DNA of 64,000 nucleotides from Alitta virens (taxonomy: Eukaryota; Annelida; Polychaeta; Phyllodocida; Nereididae): contig OW028577.1 in NCBI GenBank assembly GCA_932294295.1, positions 7,281,501-7,345,500 on the forward strand, read 5' to 3'. A program made the translations under genes and the position numbers. Of the stretch, positions 23,605 through 34,912 are shown in pieces; within the stretch, counting starts at the first letter, position 1; every line of letters starts with the position of its first letter. The notes beneath the pieces are model-generated. The model did not search any database, had not been told where the DNA came from, and worked only from the letters and a program-made list of their open reading frames with translations.

Positions 23605-24011
23605 GTAAGAATTTTTAACCTTGTACAGACATAAGAAATTTGCTCACCTTGAGCATTTAGTCTCAAATGGATTATATTAAATAGACATAGATGAATCTCC
23701 ACAGTGAAATGGGTAAACTGTATCTGTAAAAATCAAAGTATAGGAAAGGATATGGGCCTTGCACTACCGAGAAGCAAAATATTTTAGCTTACCTTACTCT
23801 TTGTACATCTGTCTGCTCTGAGTAAAGCAAACATCGAAATTTGCCCAAGGGTGGTGGTACAAAGACCATGATTCCTGTATAATTAGCAATATGATTAGAG
23901 GTCATAGGCTTTGACACATTGCAGGTGAAGTGTTCTGGGTGAAACTGCCCATTAGAAAAATACTTCGATTTCAAAAAATTTCCAAATTTGTTTTATGCTT
24001 GCTGCTTGCAG

Positions 24012-24779
24012 GTGCCACTTATTTTGATACTGACATTCTTCCTGGTGTATTTAACTGATGGAGAATATTTAACGACAGAAAAAAGGGCTGCAGATTTGAA
24101 AAGAGCTCAACGAAAGTTTGGAGGGCCTGTTCTGCATACAATGGCATATAAAAACTACAAACACAGAAATAGAAATGGCAAAAAAATGGTGACAAGAACA
24201 ATAAAACCAATCAATATTGAACAGAGGAATATGGCAAATCAGAACACTCACAAGAGAGATATCTTGGGAACATCATATGGGGGTGGTTCCAGCAATGGTG
24301 GTGGCTATCCTAACAAAAGGTACACTCTGGGGACATCTTATTCTGGAAGTCACAACAATGACAACAGTGGCTATCCTCACAAGAAGGATATTTTGGGAAC
24401 TTCATATGGTTGTGGTTCCAGCAATGGTGGTGGCTATCCTAACAAAAGGTACACTCTGGGGACATCTTATTCTGGAAGTCACAACAATGACAACAGTGGC
24501 TATCCTCACAAGAAGGATATCTTGGGAACTTCATATGGTGGTGGTTCCAGCAATGGTGGTGGCTATCCTAACAAAAGGTACACTCTGGGGACATCTTATT
24601 CTGGAAGTCACAACAATGACAACAGTGGCTATCCTCACAAGAAGGATATTTTGGGAACTTCATATGGTGGTGGTTCCAGCAATGGTGGTGGCTATCCTAA
24701 CAAAAGGTACACTCTGGGGACATCTTATTCTGGAAGTTACAACAATGACAACAGTGGCTATCCTCACAAACGCAGATAG
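24012..24779 (+). CDS. secreted repeat-peptide precursor (neuropeptide-like prohormone), main exon
   Basis: With exon 1 this gives 261 residues. Residues 1-23 form a signal peptide (core about 7-20, likely cut after TDG). Residues 24-88 are a basic spacer with EKR, LKR, QRK and GKK. From residue 89, four 43-residue pairs repeat: DILGTSYGGGSSNGGGYPN-KR then YTLGTSYSGSHNNDNSGYPH-KK. The last pair ends in KRR and stop. Both halves share LGTSY...GYP, so an older half-unit duplication preceded the 129-bp amplification. The layout (leader, spacer, related peptides between dibasic sites) is that of a prohormone-convertase substrate. No glycine precedes the basic sites, so the peptides would not be amidated. 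Variants are Cys140 in the second D-type peptide and Tyr for His in the last Y-type peptide. I recognise no family. A Gly/Tyr/Lys-rich secreted adhesive or matrix protein is the alternative. In-frame there is no upstream ATG in this exon; the codon at 23988 is TTG, so an upstream exon is required. Confidence 0.8.
   Translation: MPLILILTFFLVYLTDGEYLTTEKRAADLKRAQRKFGGPVLHTMAYKNYKHRNRNGKKMVTRTIKPINIEQRNMANQNTHKRDILGTSYGGGSSNGGGYPNKRYTLGTSYSGSHNNDNSGYPHKKDILGTSYGCGSSNGGGYPNKRYTLGTSYSGSHNNDNSGYPHKKDILGTSYGGGSSNGGGYPNKRYTLGTSYSGSHNNDNSGYPHKKDILGTSYGGGSSNGGGYPNKRYTLGTSYSGSYNNDNSGYPHKRR
24258..24776 (+). repeat. 129-bp coding tandem repeat, 4 units
   Basis: Four nearly identical 129-bp units (43 codons) encode the paired peptides of the secreted precursor. 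Because the period is a multiple of three, a second long open frame in another phase (24217-24795) is created as a shadow. Confidence 0.95.
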
Positions 24780-24862
24780 ATTTCCAATTATCTGAAGAAT
24801 GAAAGATGTCAGATTGGCTTCCGATACTACCACAATATTAAGGTGATTTACATGTGCTGTAA

Positions 24863-24868
24863 AATAAA
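24863..24868 (+). other. polyadenylation signal AATAAA
   Basis: A canonical hexamer lies 84 bp after the stop codon of the secreted precursor, giving a short 3' UTR and an expected transcript end at about 24885. Confidence 0.65.
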
Positions 24869-24885
24869 CGACTGAGTATATATCC

Positions 24886-26625
24886 AGAATAGTTTGTTAT
24901 CTATCTAGCAGATGACTCTGGTAAGATCCAGTATGCATCCAGCATTTTCTTTTGATGTGGGGTCAACATAGGAGTGCAATTGCAAAGAAATTGCATATGT
25001 GTAGTTTGCATGGACTTACGCTGATCATTTTCGAATTAGTGATGTTTGGTATGTAGCAGTAACACACCCAAATTTCCAACACACTAAGCCCTGGTGGGAG
25101 TAATTGAGCAGCATTCACAACAACCATTCCTGAAATGTCCACAAGAGGGCAGGCTTCTTGCATTGGTGAGTATGTAGACATTCATCAAAAATAAATTGTT
25201 TGGATATCGAAAATTTCAGAATTAGTCTTTACGGATTAGTTGGTCCATCTGCTGAAGTACAGTAAGTGTTCGTCTTCGAAAGAGCATACTACATCGGTCT
25301 CAGCCAGGGGTCTCAGCTGTGCGGCATGAAGGAGTTCCTTTGAATGTTGTTGGTCTCCTCAAGTATACATAAATACAACCAATACAACTATGGCATTGAT
25401 TCAAACTCAATTCTCTACAGGTATGGGCAAGTACCTTGGTGACTGGACCAAGACGTCAGTTTTAATGCAAATTACTAATTTTTCCATATATATATCAAGC
25501 AAATGGACTGCTGCTGTATTTCTGCAAGATTTTTTCCTCGGTAGAGCAATGATACTCTCGCACACGTAGTGACATCATGATTCCCATGAACAATTTGGCA
25601 CCAACAAAAAATTGTGTGACACGAAACCTAAGTTCCCTTGTCACCTTTTGCACTATTACCATTATTTAGAACTCTCCAAGTGGTTGGTTGTATTTATGTT
25701 GCTATCTCTATAGTGTGTATATTAGGCCGTACCAAATGTAACAAAGTTGTCCAATCTGAGCCAAACCTTCCCAAAGGTTGTGGATGGGTTCCAAAACAAT
25801 TCCTTACACCGGTTCACCCCCAGTATATGATTTCAGCCTTTCATGCAGGTAATTCTAAACTAATTTGGCTGTATCTTGAGAACCGTTCAACCTTTATGGT
25901 TGTAACACCATTCAAAAATGCATGGAATGGCCATATTTGTCACTATATAGATTAGGGTGCATCAGTTACCCCAACTTTCTCATAATTTGATGTCTATTGA
26001 TATCTTAGAAGGCTTGGGCCCCTAAGCATGTGCAAAAACATTCAGCAGAAAATTCCAATGAAACAGCCACCTCCAAGGGGTTCTTTATTTGCAGCATTGC
26101 TGTCAATGGATTTTGTTAAATAGCTCAAAATTTGCAAAACATAGTTAAGGTGATAGGCTTCAGGTTTTTGAGTTATTGGCCAAAAACAGTTTTTATATTG
26201 TTTGCAAAATTTTCTATATTGTTATTCCAGGTATCATAATATGTAAACTATCTATGTACAGCACATTGTCACGTGAATTTTAAGAAATTTGGCTAATAAT
26301 GGCACGTTGTTGTGCTGTCCTGAGGTGAACTGCATAATTTTGAGATGTGGTCTAATTTAGACCATACTATATAGGTACGAAAGTCATATGACACTTCACG
26401 AGATTAGACTGTGGGGAACGAGAATATATCAACACTTTGGCCCGACATGCCAAAAATCAAACCATCCAATTGCCATGTAAGCCATTACAACTCTGAAAAA
26501 AGATTGTCGTTTTCAGATGTTTCCCTAGTGACCATTCCATAGATTGATTAAAATCAGCCAAAGACATCATTTTGCCTCAGACAATGACTGAATAAATCAA
26601 ACAATGATGTTGATTGGCTTTTCAA
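24886..26625. other. intergenic, no gene recognised
   Basis: AT-rich sequence with scattered short open frames (for example 25638-25955) that show no domain and no convincing splice structure. I see no RNA gene or repeat family here. Confidence 0.5.
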
Positions 26626-26935
26626 GGTGCACTGTCTGTCAAATTTGCACATTAAAATAATGATATAAATCAATACTGCCTTCTTGTCTCATGATATTTT
26701 TCACCATTATATACCCACTTTTGCACAACAATTTAGTTTACAATAAATAATATAAATATTAGTTTCCATTGTGTTTCTAATGTTTTAGTCTGGAATTTCT
26801 CTCAATGTATAATTCATTTTAAGTAATTAATGTCTTATAAAATCATTAATTCACACAAATTTAGTGTGCCTTGATTAATAAAGGTTTGATAGCATCTTAG
26901 AAAATTGCAAACTTTTGACAGACAGTGCAACTTTA
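26626..26935. mobile_element. MITE with GCACTGTCTGTCAAATTTGC ends
   Basis: The left end AGGTGCACTGTCTGTCAAA (from 26626) is inverted at the right end as TTTGACAGACAGTGCAACT (to about 26933). The interior is about 310 bp, AT-rich and noncoding. It matches 62933-63312 along its length, and in reverse it matches 3584-3925 and 52925-53235. That defines a dispersed family. Confidence 0.85.
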
Positions 26936-27018
26936 AGGACAAACTAATATTATGGCTCATTTTAACCAAACTATTGAATGGAAACTAGAGAAACATTTAT
27001 TTGTTATTTTAGAGAGAA

Positions 27019-27147
27019 GGGGTCCGGGTAATCTAGTGAGCCAGGGGTCAGGGTAATCTAGTGAGTCAGGGGTCAAGGTAATCTAGTGAGTCAGGGGTCA
27101 GGGTAATCTAGTGAGCCAGGGGTCAGGGTAATCTAGTGAGTCAGGGC
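27019..27147. repeat. 25-bp minisatellite, 5 units
   Basis: GGTAATCTAGTGAG recurs at 27027, 27052, 27077, 27102 and 27127, each 25 bp apart, with CCAGGGGTCAG or TCAGGGGTCAG between. Confidence 0.95.
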
Positions 27148-29696
27148 AAAAGCATTGCTCCAATTCCAGAAATAGAAAAAAAAACCTTCATGAACAATGA
27201 AATGCTGCTTGTAAACATTTGGCCTGTGAAATAGGCTAGTCTCGTAGCAAGACCAGGAGCCTTTCACTGAGCTTTAGGCCCACTTCAATTATCACACCTC
27301 CAGGCAGGATAATACTCTAATTGAAATAAATGATTGATTATGGAACGGTTATTCTTTCTTTTTTTTCCATTTCAGGTACCTCAGCTGGAGATTACGTGCA
27401 TTGGCTCCATCCTTGCATGCTGTCCTCAGATTGTTTCGCAGAACTGGCTTAAGCCACCTAGCTCTCTTTATTCTGTGCCCATGGACTATGGATTTCGTTA
27501 CACAGTTCATGCCTTTTCATTTGACTTGTAATTTGGCCTAATGTCCATTTCAGCCCAAATCTACATATGAATAATTCTTGTAGGAATTAGCCACGAGTAA
27601 GTCCTTAAACCATGATCAGTTGCTATCCTATGAGGATGTCTATGAATGGACAGCAATTAATGTGTCAGAGGCACCTTGTGACACTCCATATTCCAAAATA
27701 AATATTAGTGTTTTACTGATGAATGCATTCATAAGGTTATATTCTAAATCATTCTTTGATTGTCGACACTTTATTCAAGTGGTGTCATTTACAGCAGATT
27801 TCTTAAATTTTCTATATACTATAACATTACCTCGACTACAAATTCTGCTACAAACTAAAACCAGACACTTTCTGAATAAGAAATTCCTAATTATTCTATT
27901 ACCTTTGGCGGATTGGCCTTTCTCATGTCAGCTTCTGAAACTTTCATGACCGCAGTAGCCATTTGTGGTCATTCGTGCCGAGTATGTTTATATTTTATGC
28001 TTTTTTTTCATCTGAAGTCAGTGCTTCTGGTGAAAAGCTTGGATAACCAATTGCAGATGCAGATAAAGCCATGAGATAAAGCTTGTGGTCGACTCAAGAT
28101 CTATTGTCAGATAAAAGTGGATTTTGTTGAAATTATCATAAGATAAATATATATTTCTAATGGTAACAAACTAACCAAACATCAGTGCTAAAATATTGTG
28201 GCTCAGAAAATAGGAAATTTACTTCGCTGACTTCAGCATCGTCTTTCATAAATTCGTAAATTTTCATCAGATTTTACTAATTTAACATTTCTCAGATAGC
28301 TATGACATCGGTTTATTAAAATCCACGATTAAGATGACTATTTGTAGCGATGGTGTTACATTGACGGTAAAATACCATAAACCCTGTTTCCATGGCAACC
28401 ATTAGGACCTACAACAGACCATTGGACCTCCGATGTCACTTTCCATCCCATGTTCAATTTTCTTACTATGTATTTGCCTTATTAGATTTTGTGATAGAAG
28501 CTATCAAAATAATAAACCAACAAGGAAACAAAATATAATATATAACAACATATGCACGTATTTATTATTCATTCAAGTGATGCACAGAATACAATACAAT
28601 ATAATAAATATTAAATACATTGGCATTCAGCAACAGTTTTATATTAAAGCTGCAATGTAACACAGCAGAAGTAACACTCTGTGAAGATATTGGCCTCACC
28701 ACTTCTGTATATGAAAATACATTCTCTCGTCAATGAATGTGATGTTTTAGTTTCAAATGATTAAGGTTATTCAACAGAATTATAGGCTCTTGGTAGAATT
28801 ATGTTTATATAAAGGGAATGTAACCGAAGATCGGAGCTGAAGACCAAACAATTCTAGCTGGAATGACTAAGAATATAGGCTGCTTTAAAAGAAGTTTTAA
28901 ATTTTCTTACATGCAACGTCGCATATGGCACTGATGTCACAAAGCACTGAGAATATTTTCAACTAGGATCTAAGCCATATAGCTAACATTTTCTAGAATG
29001 ACTAATCTTCATAGCCAAACTGACTAAAGAGCTTATCACATGGTCAATGCTATCTGGAGTGAAATGACAAGTTAGTCATATTACTAATGGCATTGAATAT
29101 ATCTATATAATAATGCTACTTAAGGATGATTAACTTTGTTGGAGTATCCAACCTAAGATTTGAGGTTGGACAGATTCCCCAGTCTAAACTTGCGGGAACT
29201 CTGTTATGCCCCTTTTTTAGGTCTGAGGTTTGTCTTTTTCTGCTAAAATTTTTCAAGATAATTTTTATCTGTAAAATGATAGAATGAATTTTCATAAGTG
29301 TGTTCAAAATTTACATACATGTATGACATTTTCATGATTGACAAGTAATTGTTGCTCTCATTTTCCTGCTGCTATGTTTGTTTTGTTCACACAACGCATT
29401 GTGGGTCAATATCATAATTCTTATACTGAAAGGTAACCTAAAATCATTGTAGAACAAAAAATAAATATAAACAGGTTTTCCAAAGAAAATTTTTTTTTTT
29501 CACAAGTGATGTCATCAACCCAGAATGCCTTGCAGAGTCAATATCAAAATGGTGGCATCAAGATGAGAGCTATTTTCTGTCAGAAACTGGTTATTATATT
29601 TTCAAATCTAACTCTACAGTTCAGAAATTGAGTTCCCACAAATTTAAAAATGGGCTCATGTCAACAAAATGTTTAAAAGTCGAAACAAACAACATT
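27148..29696. other. intergenic, no gene recognised
   Basis: AT-rich. A TTTCAG acceptor-like site at 27370-27375 precedes a short open frame without recognisable domains. Frames at 27620-27949 and 28433-28660 have no support. Nothing else was identified. Confidence 0.45.
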
Positions 29697-29844
29697 GGGG
29701 GAGAAAAAGTAACAGAGCCTACAGGGGGCACTATGATCGTGGTAAGACAATAAGATGACGTCACTACGCCATTGTTGCATGACGTCATCAAACAATAATT
29801 ATCTACTACGGTGCCAGTGACCTCTTGTGGTACTTTTTCTCCCG
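29697..29844. mobile_element. candidate short MITE with GGGAGAAAAAGTA ends
   Basis: GGGAGAAAAAGTAAC at about 29699-29713 is inverted as GTACTTTTTCTCCCG at about 29829-29843, giving an element of about 147 bp. The interior contains two perfect TGACGTCA palindromes (29756 and 29780). No clear target duplication was seen. Confidence 0.6.
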
Positions 29845-30930
29845 TTACAACAGTTGTATTGAGTATACGTGTACAATGCATCTCAGAACTGAAAATTGTC
29901 TATAGTATAATTTTGATACAAACACAAGAATATTTAATGTTCAATTCATTGGCCACAAAATGAGATCCAATAGTTTTCACCGGCAAGAGTAAGGCGTGTC
30001 AACTAGAATGTAACAGCAGGAATATTCAGGAATATTCAGGTAGAAATAACAATTTCTGTGTCTACAGGCGTTTTACATTTAAAGATATACAGGTAAGACT
30101 GGCATATATTCTAAGGAAAAACAGTATTTGTGTTGAGATGAACTTTTTTTTTTTACTTTAGCAATAGACTAAAAGCAGAATCTGGATCATTGCTTTCATT
30201 ACAGTAGTTCCATTGGAACTAAAATATTGGCACTTACGATAATAAGATGAGTGGGTGCTACTTTTCGAAACAAGGTGGCCGTTCGATAGAGGTATGTTGC
30301 ACCATAGAACTCTGTACATTATAACTATATGTATTATCATTATTTTTATTAATTTTTTTACGGAATAAAATGAAATACAACTCAAGGTTCTGAAAATAAT
30401 GTACTGCTATCCTTGAAAAAAAAAACAAAAAAAAAAAAACAGGTGAAGCTTAATAGCGCATCTAACATACTACAATGATGCATATGACCTCATTAAAAAA
30501 ATGTTTAACCTTGAAACTGTTAAGGCTCATCTGGGACTTCATAGTAAATAGAGACATCTTCGCTTGTGTGTCACAGGTGTTATCCCTTTAGGGACTTCGT
30601 TTAAAGCTAATATAAGAACTACTACGTAGTTTGAAATGCTGTCTAAATGTTACTGGAACACACCAATACGAGATGTTTGGCATCATATAAATTAATGCCG
30701 GCAGCCATCTTGGTTCTGTTCTATTTAAAACGCTATCTCCTCCCTGGATAATCCTTCTATATCCTTCCCGCTTAGCCAGGACCTTCCACGCGTATTTCTT
30801 AAGGGAGCTAAGTTCCGGTTTCCTTCCTTAACTTAAATTTGTTGTTTTATTTACAGTGTTTTAAATTAAATTAAAAACCAGAAAGAGGCTGACTCCCCTA
30901 ACGACCATGCTTGCAAGTAGAATTAAGGCT
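29845..30930. other. intergenic with A-runs, no gene
   Basis: A-rich run at 30414-30440 and a short GGAATATTCA duplication near 30020. No coding sequence supported. Confidence 0.4.
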
Positions 30931-31480
30931 CTGGAATGAAACTCAGAACGAGGCTGAATGGCAGGTCACATGACCTCAGAGAGTAAGTGATCTTTTTGAA
31001 CTCTGACTGAATAGTTTTACCAGACAGCTATGGGCATTACATTGCTGCTCATTGCTCTGCCCAATAAGTTACCAAAAATAAATATACATTAGGTCCAATT
31101 GTAGTATGCAAAATCATTCATTTTGCCACAGTGTATTAAAGATTTACCCTGGTAACAGATTGCCCATAAAAGTTCAATAGCTTGGTCCTCTCTGGTTCCC
31201 TGAGTGAATAACACTCAGGTTGGGTCTGGTGAGTTCTGTGATTGGCTGATATCTAGCACTTGAGACGGGAACAAGTCAGAGCTTGGTCAGTCCCCGATAA
31301 CTGGAAAATTCAAAACTAGAAGGAGGCTGAATGGCTGTAGCAACTGCCTGTTGGTCACATGACCTCCCTAACAACCATGATTGCAAGTCAAAGCTCCTTA
31401 GCAACCATTCACACCATTGTTGCTAGGGCCTTTTAATGAAACTCAGAACGAGGCTGAATGGGTCACATGACCTCACCAAC
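30931..31480. repeat. diverged duplicated segments
   Basis: GGAATGAAACTCAGAACGAG with the following GCTGAATGG and GGTCACATGACCTCA near 30932-30980 recurs near 31433-31475. A third, weaker AGAAGGAGGCTGAATGGC and GGTCACATGACCTC occur near 31318-31368. This suggests an old local duplication. GGTCACATGACC is itself a palindrome. Confidence 0.6.
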
Positions 31481-31922
31481 CTTGGTTGCTAAGTGACGTC
31501 ACCATTTTCCCCAAAATTTCCAGTTCCAGAAAGAACTGAATTGCTGTTTTACATTTTTATGGACCATTGACAATGACAGCTAGAACCTGTGGAATTTCGG
31601 GAGTTCGGCAACAAAAGACTAAAAAGTGACAAAAATTGGACATCGGTTCAGAAAATCCTTGTTCAGTTCCCTTGCCAGAATTGCACAAAATTTAAGAATT
31701 GCTGGCAGAACCTCCAAGTTGGGGTGGCAGAAAACGTACAAATTAGTGACATAAAATGACAAGACAAAAGGATACAAATAATAAAACCTTTGTGTAGAAT
31801 GTGCAAACGAAATTTGCTGTCTTTTAAACTTATTGCGTAAATCCCTTTTATATAGACACTATAATGGCTCATTTTCTTTACTTAATGGCTCATTTTCTTT
31901 ACTTTAACCCATTTTCTTTACT

Positions 31923-31955
31923 TTAACCCTAACCCTAACCCTTACCCTAACCCTG
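31923..31955. repeat. interstitial telomere-like (TAACCC)n tract
   Basis: About five TAACCC/TTACCC units in a row, consistent with the TTAGGG telomere repeat of most animals. It is preceded by short duplications of CATTTTCTTTACTT. Too short to be a chromosome end. Confidence 0.85.
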
Positions 31956-34204
31956 TATATGTTTTCATTGTACATCGTTATGGGATTTGCTAGTTAAGAA
32001 TATAGTTGAGACATGTATTTCCTCTCATCTTTGTATGTTTGTGTAAAAGGAAACAGAAATAGAGCACTATATAATATTGATCTTCCACAGAAAGTGACAT
32101 AACTAGATCACACTCTGTTCCCAGGGAACAGATAGAAATGATTCACCATACCATAGTCATCTTCACAGAAGATTAAAATTAGATTAGACATGAGATGGAG
32201 AGAGGTTAATGTATATACTCTGTAATCAACTTGGATATCTTTGAATAATGTGGACCGCAATATATGGGAAAGATGAAAACCAAGTAAAATAAATAGCCCT
32301 GCTTATTACAAACTTTCTTCTCAAAAATGAGAGTCCAGCAGAATTTCAATAGCCAGGAATTCATGTCGCGTTGTTATGATTACTAGAACATTTGTAGATC
32401 GGATAATGGTCAAGGTCCGCTGTGACCTTGACCTTCAACCTGAGGTCATCCAAAATGGCTGCACACAATTGATACAACTACTCCAACATATAAACTTAAT
32501 TTGGTAAAAATACAGTTGTCCAATGTTAAGTTACAGTACTTGCCCCATTTGGGGGTAATTACACTGAGGTACCGGAGATGTCATGCAGATGTAACCAAAC
32601 CTCTTAGCAAACACTCTTGAGTGCTTTTCATGCACTAAATTTGTCAAAATTGCTAGGTTTTCACATTTGTCCTTGAATTTTGACCTTTATTTGCATCAAG
32701 GTCAAATATCATATAAGCCCTCTGTCACATTATATCATGACACTTTGCTCAAAACTCATTGATAAAACTTAAGGGAGAGATACAGCCATTTAAATTTGTA
32801 ACTTTGAGGTCACCTGTGACCTTGACCTTAATTAACTAATTAAACATAAATCTATGCTCGTCTGTGTCCCACCACAACTACCAAGCAAGTTTCGTCCCGG
32901 TAGAATAAAAAAAGTGTGGTGATAATTTTAACAAAAACCATATGATTACCCATAGGGATGGTGAATCATAACTAAAAACGAAAAACCACCTACATTGCCG
33001 CAAAGGGAATTTTGATGAAGATTTGTCTATCTTGCGGTTGTAGCAATTCATTTTTTCATTACACAGCTGCATTGTCAGTCGGATTTTGTACCAACAAAAA
33101 AGCTATCCAAATGAAAGAGAATGCTTATTACTGATGAAATCGATAACCCAAACTGTCTAAATTGTACTAAATTATAAACTATTGCCGGAATTTATTAGAT
33201 CGACTTTGTTTACATTTTAGTTAATTATGCATTGCAACATAATGGAGAGCGTCGCCGATTCGCGATTTCACAGTCATTTTATGAAAATTTGAGGTCAGAA
33301 TTGTTTCAATTTATGCAAAAAGCGAAACACCTACACATTTTTTTACGTAATAAATTGAAAGTTGGACGAAAATTGAAGGCACACAATAATAAAATACATT
33401 AAGAACCGACGACGCTAATGACGTTCGTTTATGCCTCGTTTTCATTTCATTGGCCATAAAAGCACTTGTAATGTAAACAAATCGGCAATTTTTGATGGGA
33501 TGGAATGAAAAATTAAATGATAGGGTATGTTTATTAATTTTATAGAGATATAGTGAACCTAGCAAGGCCCTGATGGGGTTTAATCTGTTTTTTTTAGAAG
33601 CAATGAAATGAATGCATTCGATTTTGGTCACTGTCATATTGAGTGACAATGCTGCTTAAGCCTAAAATAACTGTCATTCTTCCATTGGGATTTGAGGGAA
33701 AATTTTATAGTGTTAACATAAAATTTGCCTGCTATCGTGACTCAATGGAACACTGGCCTATATTGCCAGGTGAAATGGATTGGCAGGTCCCTCATTCCGC
33801 TGTACTTAGATACTGCAATAAATCCCTTTAAGTGTATCATTGAAGCTTAAATCAGACTTTAAGATATACTTTTTTTTTGTGCACTGGATATAACACATGC
33901 AACACCGTGGTGTGCTGCAAATTTGAAAAGAACATTATGAACTAAAACTTCCATCAAAATTCGGATTAGAATGTGTCTGCCATGTTAAGCAATTTAAATT
34001 AAACAGCACCTAATATTCTTTTAAATCAGCTACTCAAAATATCACACACAGCCTCACCCGGTAACCTTAAATTTCTGTTTGTTAGAAGGCAAATGCAATA
34101 AAAGATCTACATTCCACCCACAATTCTTTGTATAAATATATAGCGACAGTTCATGAGCTTAAATATTAAACATAGCGTTATAACTTCTTATATTAGGACT
34201 GGAG
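31956..34204. other. intergenic; repeated TGACCTTGACCTT words, no gene
   Basis: The words GTGACCTTGACCTT (about 32421 and 32816) and a related TTTTGACCTTT (near 32678) occur within about 420 bp and look like parts of a degraded repeat. The rest is AT-rich. Open frames at 33311-33649 and 33643-33831 show no domain. Confidence 0.45.
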
Positions 34205-34612
34205 TTTCATTGTGCCCTTCCTGAATCATGAATGGATTATTGGTAAACCATCAACACATGGTGCAGCCTCCTATATCATAAGAGGATTTTTGACAGCACC
34301 TGGTCTGCATCCTACATCATGTTAAATTGTTGGGAAGCGCATGGTGCAGCTTTCTATGCCATGATAGGATTTTTGATGGCACATGGTGCTGCCTCCTGAA
34401 CCACGAACGGATTGTTAGGAGGCACATGGTGCAGCTTTCTATGTCATGATGGGACTTTTTATGGCACATGGTGCTCCTTCCTGAACCACGAACGGATTGT
34501 TAGGAGGCACATGGTGCAGCTTTCTATGTCATGATGGGACTTTTTATGGCACATGGTGCTCCTTCCTGAACCACGAACGGATTGTTAGGGGGCACATGGT
34601 GCTGCTTCTGAA
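34205..34612. repeat. 85-bp minisatellite
   Basis: CCACGAACGG recurs at 34401, 34486 and 34571, exactly 85 bp apart, with more diverged units to the left (from about 34205). The unit contains GGCACATGGTGC and TTTCTATGTCATGATGGGAC. The rightmost unit overlaps the end of the receptor coding region. Confidence 0.92.
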
Positions 34613-34904
34613 GTGTTGTTCACTAAGACAGGAGCGCTGTTACATGCGCCGATTTCCCCATTACGGCTACGACGCGATAGCAGATGTATGTGGCAAGTAT
34701 TCCTTCGCGCAGATTCGGAAGTTGTGCTGGACAAACTATAGATGCTTCCCCGAGAAGTCTGCAAGAAGCGTGGCATCCTTGCTTGCCTGACTGCGGGTTT
34801 GATGGACAGCTGTGTGTTGGTCATCTGCACCGGAGTCGGCGACCAGCAGCATGTTTTGGCAAACAACTTCCTCACTTCACTTGTCACAGTGCGAGTGTAC
34901 ATAC
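34585..34904 (-). CDS. GnRH/AKH/corazonin-type receptor, C-terminal tail exon
   Basis: On the minus strand a strong acceptor (TTTTTTCTTTCAG) ends at 34905. The exon starts with GT, completing the glycine codon opened by the TM7 exon. It then encodes MYTRTVTSEVRKLFAKTCCW and about 85 further residues to a TAA at 34585-34587. This is what follows TM7 in class A receptors: an amphipathic helix 8 (TSEVRKLFAK) and a cysteine pair (TCCW) suited to palmitoylation. A Ser/Thr-rich tail follows (SIYSLSSTTSES), a usual target of GPCR kinases. The last residues (near EAAPCAP) are encoded by the edge of the 85-bp minisatellite. The intron to the TM7 exon is 3548 bp. Confidence 0.8.
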
Positions 34905-34912
34905 CTGAAAGA

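Noticed and set aside
23988..24011. Start of the secreted precursor at the codon at 23988
   Set aside because: That codon is TTG, not ATG, and the sequence up to 24011 reads as a splice acceptor (GCTTGCTGCTTGCAG). The exon is taken from 24012 with an upstream start exon.
24217..24795. 192-codon plus-strand frame overlapping the secreted precursor
   Set aside because: It is the other phase of the same 129-bp repeat; the product lacks a leader and any domain.
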